Shown: in pieces, positions 41,360-50,264 of the stretch
Position numbering within the stretch: the first letter of the stretch is position 1
How the letters are laid out: the number at the start of each line of letters is the position of its first letter
Assembly: GCA_963560245.1 (NCBI GenBank)
Contig: CAUWNS010000002.1
Location: 106,024 to 170,023, forward strand
Source: Pseudoruminococcus_B sp937901805
Lineage (GTDB): Bacteria; Bacillota; Clostridia; Oscillospirales; Ruminococcaceae
Direction of reading: 5' to 3'
DNA: 64,000 bases
Notes under the pieces: model-generated
The model's input: only the letters and a program-made list of their open reading frames with translations
The model's database searches: none
Told to the model about the DNA's origin: nothing
Program-made: the position numbers and the translations under genes

Positions 41360-43921
41360 TTATTCCTGAGCAGGGGAGGGATTCTCCGAAGAAGGCGCTC
41401 CAGAGGGTTCCTCTGTTTCCTGTCCCGCCGGCTCCTGTGGAATTTCGGCGGATTCCTCCTCTTCCTCGTGTTCTGCACGGGCAAGTGTGACCACCTGGGA
41501 GTTTTCCGACGTCCGCATGACGCGCACGCCTCCCGCATAACGGGATTGAACCGGGATCTGATCTACGGCAAAACGGATAATAATGCCGTCGTCCGTGATC
41601 AGGATGATATCGTCCGTATCATCCACTACCTTGATTCCCGCGACAGTACCCTTTTCCTCACTGACATGATAGTTGGTCAGGCCTTTACCGGCACGGTTCT
41701 GCACACGGTAGTCCTCCAGCCGGGTACGGCGGCCCTGTCCCTTCGTGGTAACAGTCAGCAGGGTAGCGCCTTCCCGGATTCTCGCCATGCCGATGACTTC
41801 ATCCCCATCTTCCAGGGAAATTGCCTTTACGCCGCGCGCAGTACGGGAGAGCGGGCGGGCGTCCTGTTCCGAAAAACGGATAATCATCCCGTTTTTCGTT
41901 GCGACAAATACCTCGCAGTTTCCATCCGTCAGGCGTACCCAGGCGAGATCGTCTTCTTCGTCCAGGGAAATAGCAATGACGCCTCCCTTTCTGGTGGTAT
42001 GGTAAGCGGAAAGCTCAGTCCGTTTAATAATCCCGTTTTTTGTCACCATAACCAGATACTGATCGTCACGGAATTCCTCCACCCGGATCATGGAGGTAAT
42101 CTTCTCCTCCGGTTCCAGCGGTAACAGGTTGACCACGTTCACACCGCGCGCGGTGCGGGAACTTTCTGGGATTTCGTAGCATTTGAGACGGTAAACCCGC
42201 CCGCGGTTGGAGAAGAACAGCACATAGTCGTGCGTAGAGCCGATAAAGAGCGTCTCCACAAAATCTTCTTCCCGGGTGGTCATGCCGGAAATCCCGCGTC
42301 CACCGCGTCGCTGGGATTTATAGACGTCCACCGGTTGGCGCTTGATATATCCGAGATGGGTGAGAGTGATAACGCAATCCTCCACCGGGATCAGGTCTTC
42401 GATATCGACCTCCCCGGACACAGTCTGTATCTCTGTTTTACGCTCATCCTTGAGTTTGGCAACAATCTCTCTCGCCTCATCCTTGATGATGGTGAGGATT
42501 TTGTTTTTATCAGAGAGGATTCCCTCCAGCTCCGCAATTTTGACAAGCAGGCCGGCAAGTTCCTCTTCGATTTTTTCCCGTTCCAGTCCGGTCAGCTGTC
42601 CCAAACGCATCTGGACAATGGCATTTGCCTGTATTTCATCCAATCCAAAGCGTTCCATCAGGGCCTGTCGTCCTTCCGGGATGGATTTGGAGGCACGCAG
42701 CACAGCAATGACTTCGTCAATAAAGTCCAGGGCAATCTTCAGCCCTTCCAGGATATGGGCGCGTTCCTTTGCTTTTCGCAAATCAAACATCGTGCGCCGA
42801 GTGATGACCTCACACTGGAAATCAATGTATTTCTGGAGCATTTCCTTGAGCGGCATAACCTTTGGCACGCCGTCGGACAAGGCGAGCATAATAACTCCCA
42901 CCGTCTCCTGAAGAGAACTGTAAGAATACAGTTGGTTGAGCACAATCTGGGGATTCGCGTCCCGCTTGAGTTCAATGACAATACGCATACCATCGCGGTC
43001 GGATTCATCCCGCAGATCCGAGATGCCGTCGATCCGTTTATCCTTGACCAGGTTGGCGATGGATTCAATCAGACGCGCTTTATTGACCATATAGGGGATT
43101 TCTGTGACAACAATCCGAAAACGGCCGTTTTTTTCCTCTTCAATTTCCGCACGGGCGCGCAGGGTTATTTTTCCACGTCCGGTCTGATACGCGGCACGGA
43201 TCCCGGAACGGCCCATGATAATGCCTCCGGTCGGGAAATCCGGGCCTTTGATGTGCTCCATCAGCCCTTCCAGCCCCGTATCCGGGTTATCGATGAGATA
43301 GCACATGCCGTCCACAACCTCCGCCATATTGTGCGGGGGGATATTGGTCGCCATACCGACCGCGATTCCAGTCGAACCGTTGACCAGCAGGTTTGGAAAC
43401 CGGGAGGGGAGGACCGCCGGTTCTTTGAGGCGGTCGTCATAGTTAGAGGTATAGTCCACGGTATCCTTATCAATATCCGTGAGCATGTGCAGCGCCATCT
43501 TGCTCATCCTGGCTTCCGTATACCGGTAGGCTGCAGCCGGGTCTCCATCAATGGAACCGAAGTTGCCGTGTCCGTCTACCAGTGGATAGCGCAGGGAAAA
43601 ATCCTGTGCCAGGCGCACCAGTGCGTCATAGACCGAAGCGTCTCCGTGTGGATGGTATCGGCCAAGTACGGAACCGACGGTATCCGCACATTTGCGGTAC
43701 GCCTTTTCCGGGGTTAGGCCGTTTTCATACATCGTATACAGGATTCTTCTGTGGACGGGTTTAAGTCCGTCCCGTACATCCGGAAGAGCGCGGCTGACAA
43801 TAACGGACATGGAATAGGCAAGGAAGGATTCTTTCATTTCCTTCTCAATGTCCACCGGGATGACCGTCGTATTCTGCAAATTCAACTCTTCCTGAGACGT
43901 CATTTTGTTGTCTGTACTCAA
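41360..43921 (-). CDS. gyrA: DNA gyrase subunit A
   Basis: 853 residues. The catalytic tyrosine is Y134 (AYRYTEARM) and the GyrA box QRRGGRG is in the C-terminal wrapping domain. The quinolone-determining segment reads HPHGDASVYDALV: the position equal to E. coli Ser83 is Ala (A95), while Asp87 is kept (D99). A Glu/Pro/Ser-rich acidic tail of about 40 residues follows the last blade. TTG at 43921 is taken as the start because GGGTGA is seven bases upstream; the ATG at 43903 has no site. Last gene of the leftward dnaA block. Confidence 0.96.
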   Translation of the reverse strand: MSTDNKMTSQEELNLQNTTVIPVDIEKEMKESFLAYSMSVIVSRALPDVRDGLKPVHRRILYTMYENGLTPEKAYRKCADTVGSVLGRYHPHGDASVYDALVRLAQDFSLRYPLVDGHGNFGSIDGDPAAAYRYTEARMSKMALHMLTDIDKDTVDYTSNYDDRLKEPAVLPSRFPNLLVNGSTGIAVGMATNIPPHNMAEVVDGMCYLIDNPDTGLEGLMEHIKGPDFPTGGIIMGRSGIRAAYQTGRGKITLRARAEIEEEKNGRFRIVVTEIPYMVNKARLIESIANLVKDKRIDGISDLRDESDRDGMRIVIELKRDANPQIVLNQLYSYSSLQETVGVIMLALSDGVPKVMPLKEMLQKYIDFQCEVITRRTMFDLRKAKERAHILEGLKIALDFIDEVIAVLRASKSIPEGRQALMERFGLDEIQANAIVQMRLGQLTGLEREKIEEELAGLLVKIAELEGILSDKNKILTIIKDEAREIVAKLKDERKTEIQTVSGEVDIEDLIPVEDCVITLTHLGYIKRQPVDVYKSQRRGGRGISGMTTREEDFVETLFIGSTHDYVLFFSNRGRVYRLKCYEIPESSRTARGVNVVNLLPLEPEEKITSMIRVEEFRDDQYLVMVTKNGIIKRTELSAYHTTRKGGVIAISLDEEDDLAWVRLTDGNCEVFVATKNGMIIRFSEQDARPLSRTARGVKAISLEDGDEVIGMARIREGATLLTVTTKGQGRRTRLEDYRVQNRAGKGLTNYHVSEEKGTVAGIKVVDDTDDIILITDDGIIIRFAVDQIPVQSRYAGGVRVMRTSENSQVVTLARAEHEEEEESAEIPQEPAGQETEEPSGAPSSENPSPAQE

Positions 43922-43949
43922 TTTCTATTCACCCTTACTCTCGATATCG

Positions 43950-44552
43950 TCACAGGCTCACACTTTTGAAACCCTCTACTTTTTCCTTGAAAAGCCCGGT
44001 CAAATACCGGATATCTTCATCAGAAAGGCAGGTTTTTGGAATCACATACAGCCTTCTGTTTTCAATCAACAGGTTAAAATATTTCTTTGTCCCATAGACA
44101 ATCATGTTCCCGTCCATCGGGAAAAAAGTACACAGCCCTTCATTGTCTGCAAAAATCCCCTCCGCGCTGATGCAGATGGAAAACCGCTTGGTATTGGCGG
44201 CATAAGCTGACGCTGTGGAACGCGCTTCCATATGCGGCACAATCCAAAGAGCAGCGAGGATTACAAGGCAGAGGATGCCCAGTACCAGCCCCATGATATA
44301 GCTGAAATTACGCAGATAAGAGATTAGGTACATCCCGGCAATTACAGCAAGGAGCACGGTTTCCGCAATACGGAGTCCCCTTTTTTTTAGCACCTGGGTC
44401 TGCCACAGGCCGCCGAGGACATCCTGAAATTCCACATTGACTGTGCAGGCAGCATAGGGAAGCTTCTGTTCCCTGAGCAGGGATATCCCCTGTTCATACC
44501 CCTGCCGCTCACAGACCTGTTTGAGTGTTTTTATCAATTCTTTCTCTTCCAT
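43950..44552 (-). CDS. YcxB-like membrane protein, copy 2
   Basis: 200 residues. Two close membrane helices (about 62-82 and 86-108) are followed by a beta-rich domain of YcxB type (EGIFADNEGLCTFFPMDGNMIVYGTKKYFNLLIENRRLYVIP, in pieces, then CLSDEDIRYLTGLFKEK). The N-terminal 50 residues are soluble. It starts two bases after the end of the related gene upstream. Role unknown; the soluble domain resembles a PH-like fold by pattern only. Confidence 0.65.
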   Translation of the reverse strand: MEEKELIKTLKQVCERQGYEQGISLLREQKLPYAACTVNVEFQDVLGGLWQTQVLKKRGLRIAETVLLAVIAGMYLISYLRNFSYIMGLVLGILCLVILAALWIVPHMEARSTASAYAANTKRFSICISAEGIFADNEGLCTFFPMDGNMIVYGTKKYFNLLIENRRLYVIPKTCLSDEDIRYLTGLFKEKVEGFKSVSL

Positions 44553-44554
44553 AC

Positions 44555-45250
44555 TTATTTTCTCGCTTTTTTACTTGGCTTTTTGGCAAGCCGGTGCCGG
44601 CTTTTTCCGTATTCCTCACACTTGCGGTACAAAAAATCGGAAAGCCGTTCATAGGTATTTCCTTCCAAAATCCGTTTAGGGAGGATAAACGCCTGCAGAT
44701 CGTTGAGCAAAATCAGTACAAACTGCTCGTTTTCCAATACCCCTGCGATATCGGAAAATGCAACGTCCGTTTCTTTATCCTGATAGGTATCCCGCACAAA
44801 TTCCTCATACAGGCGGATATGGAATTCCCCTTTTAAACTCTCGCTTTCCCGATAAGTCTTGCCGACGGATTTTTTCAGCTGGGCAGGGAAGACATAGGCA
44901 TAATAGGTCAGGGAAAACACCCCGAACAAAAACAGAACCACTGTCATGATCTTGATGAGCAGGGAAGTACTTTCCAAATTAAAAAAGAGGCTGAACATCA
45001 ACGCCGCGATCACGATTTCCAGAATTCCAAAGATCCTGGTTTTGCGCCGGGACTTTGCCATATTCCGCTCAAAGAGCATCAGGTTAAAGTCAATATATTC
45101 CTGTTCAGACAGGGTGTAACGGAAATCAAAAACCGGTTCCTGCTCCGGTTCGAGGAACGTTTGATCCTGCACAACGTCCTGCCGCAACCCCTCTTTCTGG
45201 AGTTTCGGAGTTTCCTCTAAGCCCTGTTCGAGTTCAAAATCGTTTTCCAT
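44555..45250 (-). CDS. YcxB-like membrane protein, copy 1
   Basis: 231 residues. An acidic, Gln/Glu-rich N-terminus (about 1-40) precedes a helix pair (about 72-118) and a YcxB-type domain (LKGEFHIRLYEEFVRDTY, SDIAGVLENEQFVLILLND, QAFILPKRILEG). It ends in a basic tail (SRHRLAKKPSKKARK). AAAGGGGG precedes the ATG. It lies 15 bases after gyrB and 2 bases before the second copy, so the pair is co-transcribed with gyrase. No role in gyrase function is known to me. Confidence 0.68.
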   Translation of the reverse strand: MENDFELEQGLEETPKLQKEGLRQDVVQDQTFLEPEQEPVFDFRYTLSEQEYIDFNLMLFERNMAKSRRKTRIFGILEIVIAALMFSLFFNLESTSLLIKIMTVVLFLFGVFSLTYYAYVFPAQLKKSVGKTYRESESLKGEFHIRLYEEFVRDTYQDKETDVAFSDIAGVLENEQFVLILLNDLQAFILPKRILEGNTYERLSDFLYRKCEEYGKSRHRLAKKPSKKARK

Positions 45251-45265
45251 GATGGGGTTCCCCCT

Positions 45266-47206
45266 TTATACATCAAGGTTATTGGCATATTGGGCGTTTG
45301 TTTCAATAAATTCCCGTCTGGGCGCGACTTTATCTCCCATCAGGATGGTAAAGGTCTCATCCGCGCTGGCGGCGTCCTCCATCTCCACCTTCATCATGAT
45401 ACGGTTTTCCGGGTTCATTGTCGTCTCCCACAGCTGTTCGGGATCCATTTCACCAAGACCTTTATAGCGCTGGATATCCACTTTGGAAGAGGATTCCGCA
45501 TTCATCTGTGCGAGGATACCGTCCCGCTCTTCATCTGAGTAGGCATAGCGATGCTGTTTGCCCCTGGTAAGGCGGTACAGCGGCGGCTGTGCCAGATAGA
45601 CATGGCCCTCTTCAATAAGCGGGCGCATATACCGGAAAAAGAAGGTGAGCAGCAGCGTACGGATATGGGAACCATCGACGTCGGCATCCGCCATAATGAT
45701 GATTTTCCCATAGCGGAGCTTTTCGAGATCCAACTCATCGCCAAGCCCGCAGCCGAGCGCCGTCACCACAGGCATCAGCTTTTCATTGCCGTAGACCTTA
45801 TCCAGTCTTGCCTTTTCCACATTGAGCATTTTGCCCCACAACGGAAGGATGGCCTGGAAGCGGCGATCACGTCCGGATTTGGCGGAGCCGCCTGCAGAAT
45901 CTCCCTCGACAATGTAGATTTCTGTATAAGTGTTGTCCTTAGAGGAGCAGTCCGCAAGCTTTCCGGGAAGGGAAGCGGATTCAAGCGCGGATTTTCTCCG
46001 GGTCAAATCCCTTGCGCGCCTTGCAGCCTCCCTTGCATGGGCGGCTCCGAGCGCTTTGTCGAAAATCGTCCGGGCAATAGAAGGATTTTCCTCGAAATAA
46101 TAAGTCAGTTTTTCATAAACCATGGCGTCCATCATTGAGCGTACTTCCGTATTGCCGAGTTTCGCCTTAGTCTGTCCTTCAAACTGGGCCTCTGTCAGCT
46201 TGACCGAAAGAATAGCAGTCAGTCCTTCGCGCACATCCTCGCCGCTCAGGTTCTTGTCATTTTCCTTAAGCAGACCGGTCTTTCTCCCATAGTCGTTAAA
46301 GACACGGGTCAGCGCGGATTTAAAGCCCACTTCATGGGTACCGCCGTCCGTGGTATGGATATTGTTGGCAAAGGATAAAATCAGTTCATTGTAGCTGTCG
46401 TTATACTGCATTGCGACTTCGCAGATGCAGGTATCACTGGAGGTGCTGAAATGAATGATATCCTTGTGAAGAACCTCCAGGCCTCTGGTCTTGTGGATAT
46501 GCTCGACAAAGCTGCGGATACCGCCTTCATAGTGGAGTTTTTCCTCCTTGATGTGTTCCGGATCGCGCAGATCGGAGAACAGGATATTGACCCCTGCGTT
46601 TAAAAAGGCCTGCTCCCGCAGCCGTTTGAGCAGTACTTCATAATCGTAAACCATCTCTTCAAAGATCTGGGGATCCGCTTTAAAGGTAATGGTAGAGCCG
46701 GTCTGCTCCGTATCGCCGATGATCTTGAGATCGCCGGTTGCGATCCCGCGTTCAAACCGCTGGAAATAGGTATGCTCTCCATTGCGCACTTCCACCTCCA
46801 GCCATTCGGACAGGGCATTGACCACCGATGCGCCGACGCCGTGCAGGCCGCCGGAAACCTTGTATCCGCCGCCGCCAAATTTTCCGCCCGCATGCAGGAC
46901 GGTAAAGACGACGGTAACCGCTGGAATCCCAAGTTTCGGCTGAATACCGACCGGGATGCCGCGTCCGTTGTCCACTACGCGCACCACATCGCCCGGCAAG
47001 AGCTGAACTTTAATTTCCGAACAAAAGCCGGCAAGCGCCTCATCGATTGCATTGTCGACAATTTCATAGACCAGATGGTGCAGACCCTTCGGTCCCGTTG
47101 AGCCAATATACATTCCAGGGCGTTTACGGACTGCTTCCAGCCCCTCAAGCACCTGGATCTGTTCGCCGCCATACTGGGTGTCTTTTGCCTGAGGTGTATT
47201 TTCCAA
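45266..47206 (-). CDS. gyrB: DNA gyrase subunit B
   Basis: 646 residues. GHKL ATPase motifs (IVDNAIDEALAG, DNGRGIPVG, GGLHGVGASVVNALS), the TOPRIM Glu in EGDSAGGSAKSGRDR, the DADVDGSHIRTLLL metal motif and the C-terminal QRYKGLGEMDPEQLWETTM are present. TTG at 47206 is chosen because GGAGG lies eight bases before it and the usual N-terminal length follows. With GyrA it introduces negative supercoils. Confidence 0.96.
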   Translation of the reverse strand: MENTPQAKDTQYGGEQIQVLEGLEAVRKRPGMYIGSTGPKGLHHLVYEIVDNAIDEALAGFCSEIKVQLLPGDVVRVVDNGRGIPVGIQPKLGIPAVTVVFTVLHAGGKFGGGGYKVSGGLHGVGASVVNALSEWLEVEVRNGEHTYFQRFERGIATGDLKIIGDTEQTGSTITFKADPQIFEEMVYDYEVLLKRLREQAFLNAGVNILFSDLRDPEHIKEEKLHYEGGIRSFVEHIHKTRGLEVLHKDIIHFSTSSDTCICEVAMQYNDSYNELILSFANNIHTTDGGTHEVGFKSALTRVFNDYGRKTGLLKENDKNLSGEDVREGLTAILSVKLTEAQFEGQTKAKLGNTEVRSMMDAMVYEKLTYYFEENPSIARTIFDKALGAAHAREAARRARDLTRRKSALESASLPGKLADCSSKDNTYTEIYIVEGDSAGGSAKSGRDRRFQAILPLWGKMLNVEKARLDKVYGNEKLMPVVTALGCGLGDELDLEKLRYGKIIIMADADVDGSHIRTLLLTFFFRYMRPLIEEGHVYLAQPPLYRLTRGKQHRYAYSDEERDGILAQMNAESSSKVDIQRYKGLGEMDPEQLWETTMNPENRIMMKVEMEDAASADETFTILMGDKVAPRREFIETNAQYANNLDV

Positions 47207-47265
47207 AACAAAAACCTCCGAATCCAATGGGTTAAAATCACAATAAATGAAAAAACGGCAGGAAA

Positions 47266-47535
47266 TCAGGACAATTTCAAATGCTGGACAAATCCAGCGC
47301 GTTTTTTCAGTGTCTGGGAAGAAATCTGGGAGATGTAAACAGTCACCCGCCGGTTCTGTTCGCATACAATAAAGGATTTTGGCAGTTCCGTGGAGACGTT
47401 GACCACCCTTCCATGCTGCTCCGCGTTGGCAAGATACCGCTTGGTATGCCGGGAAATCGACGCATTTTCAATATCAAAAATCCCTACAATTTCGTCCAGC
47501 CGCACCACGGTATCCTGTCCCAAATGCAGGTACAT
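47266..47535 (-). CDS. remB: RemA-family protein (RemB/YaaB, DUF370)
   Basis: 89 residues starting MYLHLGQDTVVRLDEIVGIFDIENASIS, quoted in part: MYLHLGQDTVVRLDEIVG. This is the YaaB/RemB hallmark, and it occupies the same place, between recF and gyrB, as yaaB in Bacillus subtilis. RemA relatives regulate biofilm matrix genes there; the role here is unproven. AGGAGGAATCTTGGA precedes the ATG. Confidence 0.88.
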   Translation of the reverse strand: MYLHLGQDTVVRLDEIVGIFDIENASISRHTKRYLANAEQHGRVVNVSTELPKSFIVCEQNRRVTVYISQISSQTLKKRAGFVQHLKLS

Positions 47536-47549
47536 TCCAAGATTCCTCC

Positions 47550-48635
47550 TTATCGCTGTTTAAAGATATTCCCCTGCCGCACCTCAAAGACATTCCCCTC
47601 CTTGAGAGAGGAGAAATAAGAGGCGTCACAGCAGGTGATAAAAACCTGCTGCCCCTGTAAATGGTTGAGCAGGAATTCTTTACGGGTATTATCCAATTCA
47701 CTCATCACATCGTCAAGTAAAATCACACAGGGTTCCCCTACGCTGTCGCTTAGGATCATCGCCTCTGCAAGTTTAAGCGCCAGAACACAGCTTCTCTGCT
47801 GGCCCTGGGAGCCATATTCCCTGGCGGACATCCCGTTGATTAAAATTTCCAAATCATCCCGGTGCGGGCCGACTGAGGATACCCCGGTCCGCACGTCCTG
47901 AGGGCGGGCGGACAGAAAGGCGGCAAGCAGACCGGTCTCATCTGGGCTGCCGCAGTCCATACACTGGTAACTTACGGAAAATTGTTCTTTTCCCCCGCTG
48001 ATACCCTCGTAGAGTTTGGACGCCTCTGCATTGAGCCTTGCGACATACCGCCTTCTCACATCCAATAGGGCGGCGCCGAGCCTAGCCGCACTCTGATCCC
48101 ATACATCAAGCATGGAAAGCAGATCAGCGGAAAAGGCGACATCTTTGAGCAGGGAATTGCGCTGTACAAGCACCTTGTTATAGTCGAGCAGCAGTTTCTG
48201 ATACCGCCGGCTGATAACGCAGAGCGCGCCGTCTAAAAATTTCCGCCGCAGCGCCGGCCCGTCCTTGACAAGTTCCAGGTGATCCGGGGAAAACAGGCAG
48301 GCACAGAATACCCCTGTCAGTGCAGAAGAAAGCCCCCGATCCACATCATTTAAAACAACATGCCTGCCTTTATCAATCTGCAGGGAGGCCTGCTGCATAC
48401 GGCCTCCCGCTTCAAACTTCATATCCAGGCGGGAGAAATCCCTTCCATGTTCAATCAGCTGTGCATCCCTGGCAGAACGGAAACTTTTCAGGCCGGTAAA
48501 GAGATATATGGCCTCAATGAGATTGGTTTTCCCCTGGGCATTGTCACCGTAAAGAATATTGATGCCCTCGCCAGGGGAAAAGGAGGCGTCCGACAAGTTG
48601 CGGAACTGCCGAAGGGAGAGCTCTGTCACTTTCAT
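47550..48635 (-). CDS. recF: DNA replication and repair protein RecF
   Basis: 361 residues, an SMC-like ATPase: Walker A GDNAQGKTNLIEA (about 31-43), the LFSPDHLELVKDGPALRR segment, signature SQGQQRS and Walker B ILLDDVMSELD. RecF loads RecA at gaps through RecOR. It overlaps the S4-domain gene upstream by four bases, in the standard dnaN-yaaA-recF order. Confidence 0.95.
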   Translation of the reverse strand: MKVTELSLRQFRNLSDASFSPGEGINILYGDNAQGKTNLIEAIYLFTGLKSFRSARDAQLIEHGRDFSRLDMKFEAGGRMQQASLQIDKGRHVVLNDVDRGLSSALTGVFCACLFSPDHLELVKDGPALRRKFLDGALCVISRRYQKLLLDYNKVLVQRNSLLKDVAFSADLLSMLDVWDQSAARLGAALLDVRRRYVARLNAEASKLYEGISGGKEQFSVSYQCMDCGSPDETGLLAAFLSARPQDVRTGVSSVGPHRDDLEILINGMSAREYGSQGQQRSCVLALKLAEAMILSDSVGEPCVILLDDVMSELDNTRKEFLLNHLQGQQVFITCCDASYFSSLKEGNVFEVRQGNIFKQR

Positions 48636-48856
48636 AGCCCGGAGACAACCTTCAGTTCCAGTTCTCCGTCCAAGAGGACAACATCCCCCGGGCGAATCTT
48701 TTTGCCGCGGACAAGGCAGGATTCTCCGTTCAGGAAAACAGCCCCCTCGGCAATCATCTCCTTCGCTTCGCCGCCGGTCAGCGCGACGCCTGCATATTTG
48801 AGCAGCTGATCCAGCTTAATGAATTCCGTATGAATGGCCACCCGTTCAGTTCTCAT
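48632..48856 (-). CDS. rlbA: S4-domain RNA-binding protein (YaaA/RlbA)
   Basis: 74 residues, an S4 domain only: FIKLDQLLKYAGVALTGGEA, EMIAEGAVFLNGE and GKKIRPGDVVLLDG. It lies between dnaN and recF as yaaA does in Bacillus. The ATG at 48856 overlaps the end of dnaN by 11 bases with GAGG upstream; an internal GTG is a less likely start. RNA target unknown, possibly ribosome assembly. Confidence 0.9.
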   Translation of the reverse strand: MRTERVAIHTEFIKLDQLLKYAGVALTGGEAKEMIAEGAVFLNGESCLVRGKKIRPGDVVLLDGELELKVVSGL

Positions 48857-49958
48857 TTTTCAACCTCACCGGCAGCACAAGGAACAAAAAGCTGTCCCCA
48901 TCCATCGGGACCACTTTCATCGGCGCAAGCGGGCCGCTCAGTTCCAGTTTTACCTGATCGCTCTGGCAGGCTTTGAGCGCATCGAGCAGATATTTGTTGT
49001 TAAATCCAATCTCTACCGGGCTGCCTTCCAATTTACATGAAAATGAGTCGGTTGCTTTTCCAATAGTAGTCGCAGAGGAAAGATGGATCTCGTTTTCAGA
49101 AAACTCACAGCGCACCGGGCTTTTCAGACGATCCGTAATGAGCAGGGAGACTCGCTCAATACTCTCCACCATCTCGCGAACGGAAACAGTGACCGTGGTA
49201 GTACTGTTTTTCGGGATTGCATTTTTATAATCCAGGAACTCCCCGTCCAGCAGACGGGAAATGACCAGATAGCCCGCAATTTCAAACACAATATGCTTTT
49301 TACTCAAAGAGACGCTGACAAGCTTGTCGTCGTCTTTCAGCAGCTTGGTAATTTCGGACAGGGTTTTGCCCGGTACGATAAATGTGGCGTTTTGCGGGAT
49401 CTCCGCTTTTTCCCTGCGCATGGCAAGGCGGAAACCATCGACCGAGACGGCGGTAATCCGTCCGGCTTGTTCGTCCATTTCAAACAGAGTACCGGTATGG
49501 GCGGGTTTGGTATCCGTAACGGCGACCGCAAAAAGGGTCTGTTCAATCATGCTCTTCATCGCAGCGCCCGACAGAGTAAAGGAGAGATCGGAATCGATAG
49601 AGGGCAATTCCGGAAAGTCAGAAGCGGGCATACCAAGGATGGTAAACTCCGCCGCACCGGACTGTACAACCGTTAAGAGTTTATCGTCACAGGTAATACT
49701 CAGTGTTTCCCCGGAAATTTTCCGCGCCATGTCGGAAAATAGACGGGCATTGAGGATCAGTTCCCCTTCCTGTTCTATGGAAGCAGGCAGAGAGGTGGTA
49801 ATACCCAGTTCCAGATCATATCCGGACAGAGAAAGACTTTCCCCCTGCGCTTTGAGAAGGATTCCCTCCAGCGCCGGAAGGGCTGCTTTGGAAGAAACCG
49901 CACGGGAGACATTGGATAGTGCATCGCATAATGCCTGGCGGTTGCAAGTAAACTTCAT
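48846..49958 (-). CDS. dnaN: DNA polymerase III beta subunit (sliding clamp)
   Basis: 370 residues, three repeated clamp domains. It starts MKFTCNRQALCDALSNVSRA, has LEGILLKAQGESLSLSGYDL and VSVDGFRLAMRR in the middle, and ends APMKVVPMDGDSFLFLVLPV, typical of DnaN. GAAGGTGATCTT precedes the ATG. It lies 306 bases downstream of dnaA, with the origin candidate between them. Confidence 0.97.
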   Translation of the reverse strand: MKFTCNRQALCDALSNVSRAVSSKAALPALEGILLKAQGESLSLSGYDLELGITTSLPASIEQEGELILNARLFSDMARKISGETLSITCDDKLLTVVQSGAAEFTILGMPASDFPELPSIDSDLSFTLSGAAMKSMIEQTLFAVAVTDTKPAHTGTLFEMDEQAGRITAVSVDGFRLAMRREKAEIPQNATFIVPGKTLSEITKLLKDDDKLVSVSLSKKHIVFEIAGYLVISRLLDGEFLDYKNAIPKNSTTTVTVSVREMVESIERVSLLITDRLKSPVRCEFSENEIHLSSATTIGKATDSFSCKLEGSPVEIGFNNKYLLDALKACQSDQVKLELSGPLAPMKVVPMDGDSFLFLVLPVRLKNEN

Positions 49959-49975
49959 AAGATCACCTTCTAGAA

Positions 49976-50264
49976 TGATTGAATAGAAAAGAAAAATAGT
50001 AGTTATAGTAGGGGCCGTTTAATTGTGGAGAAAATGGAAAACCCCAGAATCCATGCGGTTTTCCGGCATTTTTCCGGCCGTTTACGAATGGTTGCAAAGA
50101 TGTCCAAAAGTGGAAGAAAAAACTTTTTCCCACCGAGAAGTGGAAAACTATGTGGGTAATGTTGAATACTCGGTGCATAATTAAGGGTATTATGGTAACC
50201 AAGCGCAACCTCGTGAAATAGTTGGTGGAAAAAGTGGAAAACCTATTTGTGGAAAATATTCCCG
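49976..50264. other. oriC: Candidate chromosomal replication origin (oriC) in the dnaA-dnaN gap
   Basis: DnaA-box-like sites all lie in one orientation. TGTGGAGAA (50024-50032), TGTGGGTAA (50151-50159) and TGTGGAAAA (50248-50256) are each one mismatch from TGTGGATAA; weaker AGTGGAAAA/GGTGGAAAA sites lie at about 50138, 50224 and 50233. Read on the minus strand, the box at 50032 is followed by GGCCCC (50016-50011) and then TACTATAACTACTATTTTT (50010-49992). That is the box / GC-block / DnaA-trio order of the Bacillus unwinding element. Confidence 0.8.
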
